A DNA stretch of 64,000 bases from Pedobacter schmidteae (GTDB taxonomy: Bacteria > Bacteroidota > Bacteroidia > Sphingobacteriales > Sphingobacteriaceae), in assembly GCF_900564155.1 (NCBI RefSeq), contig NZ_LS999839.1, positions 679,097 through 743,096 of the forward strand, read 5' to 3'. Below are positions 52,671 through 63,255 of this stretch, in pieces. The notes below the pieces were generated by a model that was not told the origin of the DNA, made no database searches, and was given only the letters and a program-made list of their open reading frames with translations. Both the position numbers and the translations under genes were made by a program. The stretch's first letter is position 1, and the number at the start of each line of letters is the position of its first letter.

Positions 52671-55600
52671 ATGGTGAAACGTTTACTTCTTTTAACCATT
52701 ATTCTTGTATTATCCCAAATAACTGTAGCTTTTTCGCAGATTACAATTGACGCGGTTGCCCCAGGTCCTTATAGTCCGGGTTCAAGTATAGCGGCCACTT
52801 TTGCTATTCAAAGTACTTGTATCCGACCGGGGAATATATTTAACCTATATCTGGTGCGTCCTGATGGAATTGAAATAGCAACTCCAATAGGTTCTTATGC
52901 CGGGTTCTACTCTACTTTTGTCAACGGCGTACTTCCCAATGCGACAATCGCACCCCCGGCTACAGGTTATAGTTTAAGAATTAAGACGACCAACCCTGTT
53001 CTACCCGTAGCCACTTCGGGCACTTTTGAAATACGAGCCGGTACACAGGCAGACCCTATTCTGAATTCCTTCAATAAAATAAGCGAGACCCCCAGAACCT
53101 TTGGTTTATGTGAGGCCGATACCAACACGCCTAATGATTTCGAATTCACAAACGAATCAAATACAGGAAATGTTGTGGTTACCATCAACAATACGATTAC
53201 ACCCGCAACAACGGCTACATTAACTTTTACCACTACCGGAGCTGGCAGCTTTCAAACTTTTACGGCCGATAAAACACACTATACGATGTTGGCAAAAGCA
53301 ACAATGCCAGATGGATCTGTTGGTACAAAAGCCTATTTTTTAATAAATAACCCCGTTATTACTGCATTTGAAACCGAAGGAGGAATAACAGTCTGCTACC
53401 CAACAGGGAGATTTGAATATACAGTTGGAGAAAATATCAAATTAAACTTTCCCGGCAACATTTACAAAATAGATTGGGGAGATGGTAGCGCTCCCAACCA
53501 ATATACCTATTGTGATATTGTTCAGCAAAGTTCAAAAGTCAGCCATTTATTTAGCCGTTCCTCATGTGGACTATCATACACTTCCGGAAATCAGACGTTT
53601 TATAATGCTTTTGCGGTAAACGTCGGTGTGGTGAGTCCTTTCTGTAACGAGATTGGCCGCCCGCTGTCAAGTCCTGCCAGAGTAATAACAAGACCAATAA
53701 ACGCATTTAAGGGGCCATCTGTTGCATGTCTGGGCAGTGTTACTTTTGAAAATACTTCGGTAGCAGGAGACAATCCCAATACCAATTCGCAAGGATGTAC
53801 ACCAAGTACAATGCGCTACAGCTGGTTTGTTAACGGTGTACCTGCAGGTAATACCCGGGATTTAACCTACAATTTTACCACGACTGGCGAATATATAATC
53901 AGATTAGTATCAACCGCTGTAGGAGGAACATGTCAGGCCGATCCGGTAGAAGAACGGATTTGTATACAGGCTGCCCCAATACCGAGCTTTACCTTGCCTG
54001 CAGACAGAATCTGCCTTACACCGGGCACATTAACACCAGACAATACATCTGTACCGAACAATACTTGTTCGGCTTCAATCCCTGTTTATACATGGACAGT
54101 AAGAGGTCCCGCGGCTGTTACTTACCAAAATAACACGAATGCCAATAGCCCTATCCCTCAGTTTAAATTTACACAACCTGGGGTTTATTATATTCAGCTT
54201 GCTATTCAGTCAGCCACATGTTCTGCTGTAACCACAGAGCAAAAGGTTGTGGTAAACACAACTGCAACAGCAACACTATCTAATGACATTACACTTTGTA
54301 ATATTGGCAACCTTACATTTGACCCGGCAGCCGTAGAAACGCGAACGATAATTGGAGGGAGCTATGATGAACCAATAGAGACATATGAGTGGACCATAAC
54401 GGGAGGCAATTATACTTTTGTTGCACTGTCGGATAAAAACAGTAAATATCCAACCATTAACTTTTCTGAATATAAAGAATATACCGTTACACTGAAGCAT
54501 ACAAACAGTTGTAATACGGCACCACCGGTAACACAAAAAATTACCTTTTCGCAGGCACCTGTTGTGGAGATTGAAGCCATTACCAATCCCATTTGTAACA
54601 ATGCAACAGTAGATTTGAAAGGCAAAATAACGGGTGGACCGGCAACACCATCGCTGGTTTGGACCAACAGCGCAAACAGCAGTGCCGGTTTTTCCAATCC
54701 TAATGATATCCTCACCACTTACACACCTACGGCAGCCGAACGCACTGCAGGGATTGCAACTTTGTTTTTAACACTCAACACGGGCCTTCAGGGAGCCTGT
54801 GCACAAGTATCTGCCAGAGTAGACATCACTATCCTCCCAAAAAATACGGTTAGTAATCTGAGCAATACAAAAAGTATCTGTACCGGAAACCCTGTAGATT
54901 TTATACCAACATCGCTTCATGCAGATTCATTTACCTGGACAGCAACAAATGCTGATGGATTGATCGGCAACCTGGTAACCTCAGGTACAGGCAATATCAC
55001 CAATGCATTGATAAATACGAGTGCCACCACCGACGCAACCGTAGTTTACACTATTATACCGCACAAAGGTACATGTGACGGAGAGCCCTTTATCTTAACG
55101 GTCACCGTGACACCTAAACCCATATTAACCGCAACTCCAGCTCAGTCTACCATTTGCAGTGGTAGCCCTGCTGGCATTGTACTCACGCCAAACTTGCCGA
55201 ATACAAAATACATATGGACCAGCGCTACAACAGCCGGTACAGTAACCGGACACAACGGATCTGCCACACCGGTAGCTATATCGGCCATAAATGAGACATT
55301 AATTAATACCGGCACCTCACAAGGAACGGTTACCTATAAAATTACCCCGATCTCTGAAGCCGGTTGTCCAGGTAACGAAGTTACAGTAAGCGTTAACGTT
55401 GACCCCGAGATCACGCCGGCTACAGCGGGGACAAGTGTAACCATCTGTAATGCGACAACCTATAAGCTGGATGGAAATCAGCCTAAATCAAATGAGACAG
55501 GCACATGGGAATTAACATCCGGACAAACAGGAGTTACGTTTTCAGACACCGACCTCCATTCTCCAAAAGCTATCGCCAATGGTCTGGTACCCGGCATACC

Positions 55601-58600
55601 TTATGTTTTTAAATGGACCATTTCAGCTCCTGGAGCATGCGCTGTTTCATCAGCCCTGGTTACCATTACTGTTATTCCACCCACTGTTCCCGGAACCATA
55701 GATGGTACTCAATCAGTGTGTGCCAACAGCAATAGTGGAAGTATAAACCTTACCGGTAATATCGGTAATGTAGTTCGCTGGGAAAGCTCAACAGATGGCG
55801 GAACCACATGGCAACAAATAGCAAATACCACAACCACACTAACTTATTTAAATCTTACAACCACAACCCAATACCGCGCGATTGTACGAAATGGTAACTG
55901 TGATGAAAAACCAACCAACACTACCATCATTACCGTTACCCCTGCGGGTACCCAGGCAAATGCAGGAGCCCCTCAAACCATTTGCGGTGGAACAACCGTA
56001 AAACTTGATGGAAATCTGGTTGCCAGTGGAGAAACAGGTGTATGGTCGGTAGTTGCAGGATCGCCCCCTGTTCATATCGTCGACCCATCTGATCCTAAAA
56101 CGGAAGTGCAAAATTTAATCACAGGCCAGTCCTACACCTTCACATGGACCATAACAGGCTCATCGGCATGTGGGCCAAGTCCGTCAAATGTCACTGTTAA
56201 TGTTCTTCCACTAATTGATAAAAATACAATCAGCAGTACCAACACCATGGTGTGCGCTGGTCAGACCATTACCTTAACAGGAAGTCAGCCCATAGGTGGT
56301 GACGGTACCTATCATTATTTATGGGAAGTAAGTACTGATGCCGGGGCTACCTGGACCACAACAGGAGGAGATACACGCGATCTAAGCTTTACCATAACAC
56401 TACCCACCCGATTTAGAAGAACCGTAACGAGTTCTACTTGTACCAACACAAGTGTTGAGCTTAGTATCGATGCACTACCTCCGATAGGCAACAATAGTAT
56501 TTCGGCAGACCAGGCCATCTGTACCAATGAAGCTGCAGTAAGATTAACCGGAACAACCCCGCAAGGAGCTGGCGGAGGCTTCAATTATGAATGGGAGTTC
56601 AGCATCGACGGCGGGCTCACCTGGACAAGTACAAATACCTTTCAACCGGACTACCTGCCAATAGGATTAACCCAAACCACCCAATACAGACGTATTGTAA
56701 GTACCATTACCTGTAATGGAGATCAGAAAAATATCAGTAACGTAGTTACAGTTACCATAAAACCAGATGCCATTGCAAAATTTACTTTTGTAAAAGATAA
56801 AGATTGCGCCCCTTTCCAAATTACAGCTGCAAACATTACAGCAGAAGACCATCCTGCCGAGAATGCAACCTACACCTGGTATGCAGGAACTGATCCGATT
56901 GGGACAGGTATCAATTTCCCTGGACACCTCATTTCTAACAGCAACGAATCTGTCCTGATTAAACTCGTGGTAACTCCAAAAGTAGGATGTAATCCTAAGG
57001 AGTTTTCATGGACATTCAGTACCAACCAGGCTGTACCAGCCTCCTTTGGGCTTAGCGAAACCGTAATCTGCGGACCGAAGCTAGTGGCATTTACCAATAC
57101 ATCTTTACAAGGTATTGGTGCTACTTTCAGCTGGAAGGTGGGGAATACTCAAATTTCAACGAACGCCAATCCTCCTCCCTACAACTTCCAGCCCGATCCT
57201 TCCGGAAAAGACACCACCTATGTAGTCACGCTTTATTCAATAACCAGCTGCGGAATCGACTCTGCGAAAGGTACCGTATTGGTCAAGTCGCCACCCAGGC
57301 CCATATTTTCACCTCAGACAACTCTTGGATGTTCACCCCTTCCGGTTAAATTTAACAACAATTCCCCTCTGCAAAGTGACATCGAATATTTCTTTGATTT
57401 TGGAGATGGGAGCCCTGTTGTACGCATGACAGACAGAAATTCGGTGACCCATGAGTATACTACTACAAATATTATAAGAACCTACAACGCTACACTTACG
57501 GCCAAAAATCAATGTGGAACAGTAACTACAGAACCCTACGCGATAGTGGTAAGACCCAATACCGTAAATGCCGAACTGGTGGTAAACGGAAATCAAATTA
57601 AAGGTTGTGCCCCTTATACAGTAACATTCGATAACAACTCAACCGGCGCAAGTAACTTCTTTGTCGACTTTAAAGACGGTACCGCCGTACGCCCATCCCT
57701 CATTTCACCTGAAAGGTTTACCCATACCTTTACTACTCCAGGATCTTATGACGTCACTTTAACGGCTACCAACGGCTGCTCAACAAGCACGAAGACGGTT
57801 ACGATTATTGTAGACCCTCAGCCACTTACCGCTTTCGACGCGGTCAATAAACTAGGATGCACCGGACTAGAGGTTAAATTTATCAACAACACCCAAAACG
57901 GAATGAGCTACCTTTGGGATTTTGGTGATGGTTCGCCTACTTCAACGGAAACGGAACCAACACACACCTATAGTGGAACGCAGGAATATTATACGGTTAC
58001 CCTTACAGCAACAAATGGATTGGGTTGCCCGATGACGGTAAGTCAAAACAACTTTATCCGAATTGTACAGCCTCCTGTAGCCGCCTTTAATGTTGACCCT
58101 TCCACCCTCATCAGCATACCTGATTATACTTTCAGATTTCAAGATCAAAGCACCAATAACCCCACCATATGGGAATGGGATTTTGGCGACGGTACGGGCT
58201 CTGCTTTGAGAAACCCAAGTCATACTTATCTGGACACAGGAACTTATAAAGTAACCCTTAAAACTATTAATCAGCAAGGTTGTTTTACCACTACCTTCAA
58301 AAATGTAACTATCAAAGGAGTTCCCGGGTATTTGTTTGTACCTAATTCATTTGTTCCAGGCAGTACACAACCAGAGCTCCGCGAGTTTAGGGCAAAAGGA
58401 TCGGGGCTGCAAACCTGGCGCTTTAGCATCTTTAACAAATGGGGACAGTTACTTTGGGAAAGCACCAAACTGGAAGAAGGGCGACCTGCGGAAGGCTGGG
58501 ACGGCACGTTTAAAGGGCAACAAATGCCACAAGGAGTTTACTATTGGAAAATAGATGTACAAATGGTAAATGGCTCGGAATGGAAAGGCATGACCTATGA

Positions 58601-58646
58601 TAAGTCAGTACCTAAACGCACAGGAGCAATACATTTAATCAGATAA
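52671..58646 (+). CDS. Giant PKD-repeat surface protein with gliding-type (T9SS) C-terminal domain
   Basis: A 1991-residue secreted protein. After a signal peptide (MVKRLLLLTIILVLSQITVAFSQ) come many Ig-like and PKD repeats rich in Thr, Asn, Pro and Gly; PKD hallmarks include YFFDFGDGSP, LWDFGDGSPTSTE and WEWDFGDGTG in the last third. The ~90-residue C-terminus (RFSIFNKWGQLLWESTKLEE, then GTFKGQQMPQGVYYWKIDV) is the gliding motility-associated (CHU_C, type B) sorting domain that targets proteins to the type IX secretion system. Type B substrates often need a PorP/SprF partner, and one is encoded 2 bp downstream. The role is likely a cell-surface adhesin or structural filament. Confidence 0.93.
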   Translation: MVKRLLLLTIILVLSQITVAFSQITIDAVAPGPYSPGSSIAATFAIQSTCIRPGNIFNLYLVRPDGIEIATPIGSYAGFYSTFVNGVLPNATIAPPATGYSLRIKTTNPVLPVATSGTFEIRAGTQADPILNSFNKISETPRTFGLCEADTNTPNDFEFTNESNTGNVVVTINNTITPATTATLTFTTTGAGSFQTFTADKTHYTMLAKATMPDGSVGTKAYFLINNPVITAFETEGGITVCYPTGRFEYTVGENIKLNFPGNIYKIDWGDGSAPNQYTYCDIVQQSSKVSHLFSRSSCGLSYTSGNQTFYNAFAVNVGVVSPFCNEIGRPLSSPARVITRPINAFKGPSVACLGSVTFENTSVAGDNPNTNSQGCTPSTMRYSWFVNGVPAGNTRDLTYNFTTTGEYIIRLVSTAVGGTCQADPVEERICIQAAPIPSFTLPADRICLTPGTLTPDNTSVPNNTCSASIPVYTWTVRGPAAVTYQNNTNANSPIPQFKFTQPGVYYIQLAIQSATCSAVTTEQKVVVNTTATATLSNDITLCNIGNLTFDPAAVETRTIIGGSYDEPIETYEWTITGGNYTFVALSDKNSKYPTINFSEYKEYTVTLKHTNSCNTAPPVTQKITFSQAPVVEIEAITNPICNNATVDLKGKITGGPATPSLVWTNSANSSAGFSNPNDILTTYTPTAAERTAGIATLFLTLNTGLQGACAQVSARVDITILPKNTVSNLSNTKSICTGNPVDFIPTSLHADSFTWTATNADGLIGNLVTSGTGNITNALINTSATTDATVVYTIIPHKGTCDGEPFILTVTVTPKPILTATPAQSTICSGSPAGIVLTPNLPNTKYIWTSATTAGTVTGHNGSATPVAISAINETLINTGTSQGTVTYKITPISEAGCPGNEVTVSVNVDPEITPATAGTSVTICNATTYKLDGNQPKSNETGTWELTSGQTGVTFSDTDLHSPKAIANGLVPGIPYVFKWTISAPGACAVSSALVTITVIPPTVPGTIDGTQSVCANSNSGSINLTGNIGNVVRWESSTDGGTTWQQIANTTTTLTYLNLTTTTQYRAIVRNGNCDEKPTNTTIITVTPAGTQANAGAPQTICGGTTVKLDGNLVASGETGVWSVVAGSPPVHIVDPSDPKTEVQNLITGQSYTFTWTITGSSACGPSPSNVTVNVLPLIDKNTISSTNTMVCAGQTITLTGSQPIGGDGTYHYLWEVSTDAGATWTTTGGDTRDLSFTITLPTRFRRTVTSSTCTNTSVELSIDALPPIGNNSISADQAICTNEAAVRLTGTTPQGAGGGFNYEWEFSIDGGLTWTSTNTFQPDYLPIGLTQTTQYRRIVSTITCNGDQKNISNVVTVTIKPDAIAKFTFVKDKDCAPFQITAANITAEDHPAENATYTWYAGTDPIGTGINFPGHLISNSNESVLIKLVVTPKVGCNPKEFSWTFSTNQAVPASFGLSETVICGPKLVAFTNTSLQGIGATFSWKVGNTQISTNANPPPYNFQPDPSGKDTTYVVTLYSITSCGIDSAKGTVLVKSPPRPIFSPQTTLGCSPLPVKFNNNSPLQSDIEYFFDFGDGSPVVRMTDRNSVTHEYTTTNIIRTYNATLTAKNQCGTVTTEPYAIVVRPNTVNAELVVNGNQIKGCAPYTVTFDNNSTGASNFFVDFKDGTAVRPSLISPERFTHTFTTPGSYDVTLTATNGCSTSTKTVTIIVDPQPLTAFDAVNKLGCTGLEVKFINNTQNGMSYLWDFGDGSPTSTETEPTHTYSGTQEYYTVTLTATNGLGCPMTVSQNNFIRIVQPPVAAFNVDPSTLISIPDYTFRFQDQSTNNPTIWEWDFGDGTGSALRNPSHTYLDTGTYKVTLKTINQQGCFTTTFKNVTIKGVPGYLFVPNSFVPGSTQPELREFRAKGSGLQTWRFSIFNKWGQLLWESTKLEEGRPAEGWDGTFKGQQMPQGVYYWKIDVQMVNGSEWKGMTYDKSVPKRTGAIHLIR

Positions 58647-58648
58647 AG

Positions 58649-59677
58649 ATGACCTTGAGATTCAGATATATTGCAATACTATTGATGCTGATGGCAGGTT
58701 TTTATGCTCCGGCACAGGATCATATCTATTCTCAATTTTTTAATGCGCCTATCTATCTCAATCCTTCTTTAACGGGACAGTTTGAAGGTGATTTCAGGGT
58801 CAATGTCATTTACAGGAATCAGTGGTCGGGCTTAAGCGGCGACCTATCCTATATCACAGCATCGGCAGACCTCAACATCTCTAAATTTGCAGGGGGTGTG
58901 GGGCTCATGTTTACCCGCAGCAGCGAAGGAACAGCCTACCTGGTCAAGAACAATGCGGCGGCAACCTATTCCTATAGTGTGGGCAGCGATGATTTTGTAG
59001 CTTCATTTGGTATTCAGGCTGGCTTTACCAACCGTCAGATCGATTGGAGCAAACTGGTATTTGGCGACCAGATAGACATGCGACTGGGTTATATTCCCGG
59101 TAGTGTCTCGGCCGCACAACCGCCTGACATCGACAGTAAAATATTTTTTGACGCCGCAGCAGGCACCAATATCGTTTTCCGGAACCTGATGGCCGGAGTG
59201 GCGGTGCACCACATCAACAAACCCGACGAATCCTTTAGTGGCACGGTAGCCAAACTGCCTATGCGCATTACCGCAAATGCCAGTTACCGGATTCCTCTAA
59301 GTCAGAATTTTTATTACAGTCAGGACGAAGGCTCATACCTCATTCCCTCGGTTATATATTATAAACAGGCCAGCTCCAGTTCGCTAAGTGCCGGTGCACA
59401 GTTTAAGTTCAGAGGCTTAAACGCCGGCTTATGGTACCGCAGTGCCGGACAAGGCGGACCAGACGCTGTTGTTGTTTCACTCATATTTGATTTGTTTAAA
59501 GGCAACCGGAACGGTGAAAAACTTAGACTAGGCATAAGTCATGATGCCACCACTTCCAAAATTAATTATACCAATACCAGCGGAACTACGGAGGGCAGTA
59601 TCGGCTACGAAAAGTACTTTCCAAACAGTTCCGGCTATAATAAATTTAATGGCTTAAGGTGCTACGATTTCTACTAG
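58649..59677 (+). CDS. PorP/SprF-family type IX secretion outer membrane protein
   Basis: A 342-residue protein with a signal peptide (ILLMLMAGFYAPAQ) and the PorP/SprF opening DHIYSQFFNAPIYLNPSLTG and FRVNVIYRNQW, then beta-barrel-like strands. Family members form outer-membrane barrels that help secrete or anchor specific type B T9SS substrates. The start is 2 bp after the giant PKD gene's stop, so the two are co-translated, and this protein is most likely its dedicated partner. Confidence 0.93.
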   Translation: MTLRFRYIAILLMLMAGFYAPAQDHIYSQFFNAPIYLNPSLTGQFEGDFRVNVIYRNQWSGLSGDLSYITASADLNISKFAGGVGLMFTRSSEGTAYLVKNNAAATYSYSVGSDDFVASFGIQAGFTNRQIDWSKLVFGDQIDMRLGYIPGSVSAAQPPDIDSKIFFDAAAGTNIVFRNLMAGVAVHHINKPDESFSGTVAKLPMRITANASYRIPLSQNFYYSQDEGSYLIPSVIYYKQASSSSLSAGAQFKFRGLNAGLWYRSAGQGGPDAVVVSLIFDLFKGNRNGEKLRLGISHDATTSKINYTNTSGTTEGSIGYEKYFPNSSGYNKFNGLRCYDFY

Positions 59678-59720
59678 CTTAACCTGAGAATGTTTGTTAT
59701 ATTAGTTCATTTATAATACT

Positions 59721-60377
59721 ATGGAAAACATTCTTGAAAACAGCCATTTCCTTACGCAAAGTGAGGTAAACAAGTTTTTGATGGCCATCTTACTTTGCGG
59801 TCTCATTGGCGCCGAACGGGAGTTCAGAAGTAAACAGGCTGGCTTAAAAACCATGATCATGATCGGCCTCGGCTCTACCCTTTTTACCATCCTTTCTGTA
59901 AAAATTGGGCTAAGCAGTCACGACCGCATTGCCTCCAATATTGTTACTGGAATCGGTTTCCTCGGTGCCGGAGTTATATTTAAAGAGGACAATCAGGTTA
60001 AGGGACTCACCACGGCCTGTGTCATCTGGATTGTAGCTGCCATAGGTATGGCTATAGGCTCGGGTTATCTGGAGCAGGCCATCGGCGTAACCTTAGTAGT
60101 TTTGCTAGCGCTATTCACTTTTCCATTTCTGGAAGAAATGGCCGAACGCCGTTTTACCAAGAGGGTATACCGGATTGTAAAGCGCTACGAAGGCGAAAGT
60201 CTGGAAAACTATGAGCATGATATCAAAACCTCCAAACTAAAGCTTACAAGAGGTAAACAAGAATTGGCCAATGGCATTATCAGCGGAACATGGATTGCAA
60301 TCGGAAGTCCCAAAAACCACAAAACATTTGTCGACCGCATGTTGCAGGATAAAAAAATCATTGCTTTTGATTTTTAA
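59721..60377 (+). CDS. MgtC/SapB-family membrane protein
   Basis: A 218-residue inner-membrane protein with about four to five helices in the first 150 residues. It has the MgtC block: LLCGLIGAEREFRSKQAGLK, then MIGLGSTLFTIL, GIGFLGAGVIFKED and VKGLTTACVIWIVAAIGMA. The C-terminal ~70 residues are cytosolic. MgtC proteins modulate ATP synthase, magnesium or phosphate homeostasis in different bacteria; the role here is not known. It stands alone between the PorP gene and sdaA. Confidence 0.92.
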   Translation: MENILENSHFLTQSEVNKFLMAILLCGLIGAEREFRSKQAGLKTMIMIGLGSTLFTILSVKIGLSSHDRIASNIVTGIGFLGAGVIFKEDNQVKGLTTACVIWIVAAIGMAIGSGYLEQAIGVTLVVLLALFTFPFLEEMAERRFTKRVYRIVKRYEGESLENYEHDIKTSKLKLTRGKQELANGIISGTWIAIGSPKNHKTFVDRMLQDKKIIAFDF

Positions 60378-60422
60378 GCATCATCATCGCTATACTATAT
60401 TAACAATATCATCAAACTATAG

Positions 60423-60430
60423 TAGCTTTG
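60423..60430 (+). promoter_or_regulatory. Candidate -7 box of sdaA, possibly leaderless
   Basis: TAGCTTTG matches TAnnTTTG and lies just 7 bp before the sdaA ATG at 60438, so transcription would start at or next to the start codon. No -33 TTG was found. Confidence 0.35.
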
Positions 60431-60437
60431 CATTATT

Positions 60438-61865
60438 ATGCAAAGGGAACAGATCTCAGTATTCGACATTTTTAAAATAGGAATTGGTCCATCAAGTTCA
60501 CATACTTTAGGACCATGGCGTGCAGCACAGCAATTTACAGCTTCACTTAAACAACAAAACCTGTTGTCACAAGTAGAGCAGATTAAGGTGCTGCTGTATG
60601 GGTCTTTGGCCAAAACCGGTGTAGGACATGGCACTGACATAGCCATACTGCTGGGCCTTACCGGCGCAGATCCTGTCACTTTTGATGTAAATGCCATTGA
60701 TTCGACAATTGCCTGCATTAAACAAGATCAGGTGCTATCTCTTACCGGCCAGCAACAGCTGTCGTTTAACTATAGCGAGGACATGGTTTTTCTATTCTTC
60801 GAAAGTCTGCCATTTCATCCCAATGCAGTTACCTTCCAGGCATTTTTAAACAATGGAAAAGCTTTTTCAGAAACCTATTACTCTATTGGTGGTGGTTTTG
60901 TAGTGAAAGAAGGAGAAGACGGCAATGAAAAAGAACAGGTAGATCTGCCTTTTCCGGTTGACAAAGCAAGCGAGTTGCTACACTGGTGTCTTTCTACAGG
61001 CCTTAAGGTGTCGGAAATTGTGATGGAAAATGAACTTTCCTGGCGTACGGAAGCAGAAACCAGAAAAGGTATCATGCAACATTTTAATGTGATGAAGGAT
61101 TGTACCTACAGAGGTTGCCATACTTCAGGATTTTTACCAGGAGGATTAAATGTAGGCAGACGAGCCGCAGCCCTGAACAAAAGATTGATAGGCAACGGTG
61201 TATATACCGATTATACCAGCTGGATTATGGCCATCAGACAAGGAGGAAATGGTTTTAACTACATATTAGATTGGGTAAGCTGTTTTGCATTGGCTGTAAA
61301 TGAAGAGAATGCTTCTTTTGGTCGCGTAGTTACCGCACCTACAAATGGTGCCGCGGGGGTAATTCCTGCTGTTTTGCAATACTACATTACATTTTGCGAT
61401 GGCTATACAGACGAGAAAATCACACAGTTCATCGCTTGCGCGTCTGAAATCGGAAGTATCTTTAAAAAAGGAGCAACCATATCGGCAGCAATGGGCGGTT
61501 GTCAGGCAGAGATCGGCGTGTCATCGGCCATGGCAGCGGCAGCGCTAACCGAATGTCTGGGTGGTTCACAGCGCCAGGTATTAATGGCTGCTGAAATCGC
61601 TATGGAGCACCATCTGGGCTTAACCTGCGACCCGATAGGTGGTCTTGTTCAGATTCCATGCATCGAAAGAAATACTATGGGCGCCATTAAAGCCATCACT
61701 GCAAGTCAGCTGGCACTACAAAGCAATCCTGATAAAGCAAAAGTAAGTTTGGACGCGGTAGTAAATACCATGTGGGAAACCGCCTTGGACATGAACTCCA
61801 AATACAAAGAGACATCTGATGGCGGATTGGCGACCAATATTCCGATCAGTCTACCGGAGTGTTAG
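60438..61865 (+). CDS. sdaA: L-serine ammonia-lyase (iron-sulfur, single-chain)
   Basis: A 475-residue iron-sulfur L-serine dehydratase that deaminates serine to pyruvate and ammonia. The beta-type domain carries [14 protein letters not shown] near residue 17, and the alpha-type domain carries [34 protein letters not shown] and the Cys-rich end ([28 protein letters not shown]) with the Fe-S ligands. Both domains are in one chain as in E. coli SdaA. It is monocistronic. It is the catabolic counterpart to the serB fusion at 14553, but the genes are far apart. Confidence 0.96.
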   Translation: MQREQISVFDIFKIGIGPSSSHTLGPWRAAQQFTASLKQQNLLSQVEQIKVLLYGSLAKTGVGHGTDIAILLGLTGADPVTFDVNAIDSTIACIKQDQVLSLTGQQQLSFNYSEDMVFLFFESLPFHPNAVTFQAFLNNGKAFSETYYSIGGGFVVKEGEDGNEKEQVDLPFPVDKASELLHWCLSTGLKVSEIVMENELSWRTEAETRKGIMQHFNVMKDCTYRGCHTSGFLPGGLNVGRRAAALNKRLIGNGVYTDYTSWIMAIRQGGNGFNYILDWVSCFALAVNEENASFGRVVTAPTNGAAGVIPAVLQYYITFCDGYTDEKITQFIACASEIGSIFKKGATISAAMGGCQAEIGVSSAMAAAALTECLGGSQRQVLMAAEIAMEHHLGLTCDPIGGLVQIPCIERNTMGAIKAITASQLALQSNPDKAKVSLDAVVNTMWETALDMNSKYKETSDGGLATNIPISLPEC

Positions 61866-61897
61866 TTCTCAGATAACCTGAATTGGCATACTGTGCA

Positions 61898-63244
61898 TCA
61901 GATTTTTTGCTGCGCCTTAATGGCCAGATACCTGTTCACTACATTTACTGTTAATTTTTCGGGAGGAGTAAGCACACTAAGAATACCGTGTTTGGCTAGT
62001 TCTTTTACCATCAGTTTCTTCTCATAGGCAAACTTGGTGGCAATGGTTTGAATATAAATATCTTCTACATCCTGAACGGCCTTTTCAGTCAGCACCTTAA
62101 GTTCGGTATTTTCAAAAAATACAACCAACAGTAAATGAAACTTTGCAATGCGTTTTAAAAATGGAAGCTGCCTGTTCAGGGCCGACATACTTTCGAAATT
62201 GGTAAAAAGAACAATCAGGCTCCGCTGTCTTAACGTACTCCGTACGCTGGAGTACAGCGCTTCCATATTCAACTCCAGATACCGTGTTTTTTCTTTGTAC
62301 AATACTTCCATGATCCTACCCAACTGTGCAGGTCTGCGATCGGCAGGCACCACACTCCCAACTTGCTCTGCTATGGTAATCAATCCAGCCTTATCCTGTT
62401 TTATCAGGGCTACATTTGAAAGCACCAGACTTGCATTTATGGCATAATCCAATAAGCTCAGTCCTTCAAAAGGCATCCTCATGGATCTCGACTTATCAAT
62501 TATACAATACACATGCTGTGCTTTCTCGTCGGTAAAAGAGTTTACCATCAAATCCCCTTTCCTTGCAGTGGCTTTCCAGTTTACTGTACGATAGTCATCA
62601 CCCGGGACATAATTTTTCACCTGGTCAAACTCCATGCTATGGCCTATGCGTCTGATTTTTTTAATGCCAAATTCGCTCAACCGATTAGAAATCGCCATCA
62701 ATTCGTATTTGCGCAGTAGCAAAAAGGACGGGTAAACCGGAACGGTAGCTGCTTCACCAAAATTGAACCTTCGGGTAACCAATCGCAAGGGCGATTGCAC
62801 ATACAAGCGGATCTGGCCAAAAATATATTCACCTCTTTTGGTAGGCCGTAAAGTATAAGCAATCACCTTTTTGGCACCCGATTTTAGGCTGCTTTTAAAC
62901 CAGACATCTCTTTTCTGGAACTGAAAAGGAATCTCATCTATCATCCCAACGAAAATGCCAAATGAATAAAAGTTCTCAATATAAATCTGTAACTCATTGT
63001 CATCCCCATTACTTAGCCGTTCGGGCACCTCTCTTCTCAAAAAAACGGGGTGTTTTGCCCGGTACAAAAGGATCAGGTCAATCCCTGTCAACAACACAAA
63101 AAGCCCAAAAACAAAGTAAGGCAGGTCGCCTAACCACGGGATGAAGAAAGAAAAAAGAAACAAAGTTACACACAGTCCTATACCGGCAAAAAATCTTTTG
63201 CCCAGAAAAAGGTCTTTGTAATATTTTCTAAAAAAGGCTTTCAA
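61898..63244 (-). CDS. DUF58 protein with vWA-like domain
   Basis: A 448-residue protein with two N-terminal membrane helices (FFAGIGLCVTLFLFSFFI and LPYFVFGLFVLLTGIDLIL), then the DUF58 core: GHSMEFDQVKNYVPGDDYRT and VNWKATARKGDLMVNSF (the hallmark), followed by a vWA-like fold with the MIDAS-type DKSRSM motif and LIVLFTNFESM. DUF58 and MoxR gene pairs often work together as ATPase plus vWA protein in protein-complex maturation or metal insertion. It follows the MoxR gene by 11 bp in the same direction, so the two form one operon. Exact target unknown. Confidence 0.92.
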   Translation of the reverse strand: MKAFFRKYYKDLFLGKRFFAGIGLCVTLFLFSFFIPWLGDLPYFVFGLFVLLTGIDLILLYRAKHPVFLRREVPERLSNGDDNELQIYIENFYSFGIFVGMIDEIPFQFQKRDVWFKSSLKSGAKKVIAYTLRPTKRGEYIFGQIRLYVQSPLRLVTRRFNFGEAATVPVYPSFLLLRKYELMAISNRLSEFGIKKIRRIGHSMEFDQVKNYVPGDDYRTVNWKATARKGDLMVNSFTDEKAQHVYCIIDKSRSMRMPFEGLSLLDYAINASLVLSNVALIKQDKAGLITIAEQVGSVVPADRRPAQLGRIMEVLYKEKTRYLELNMEALYSSVRSTLRQRSLIVLFTNFESMSALNRQLPFLKRIAKFHLLLVVFFENTELKVLTEKAVQDVEDIYIQTIATKFAYEKKLMVKELAKHGILSVLTPPEKLTVNVVNRYLAIKAQQKI

Positions 63245-63255
63245 TATTCCTGTTT

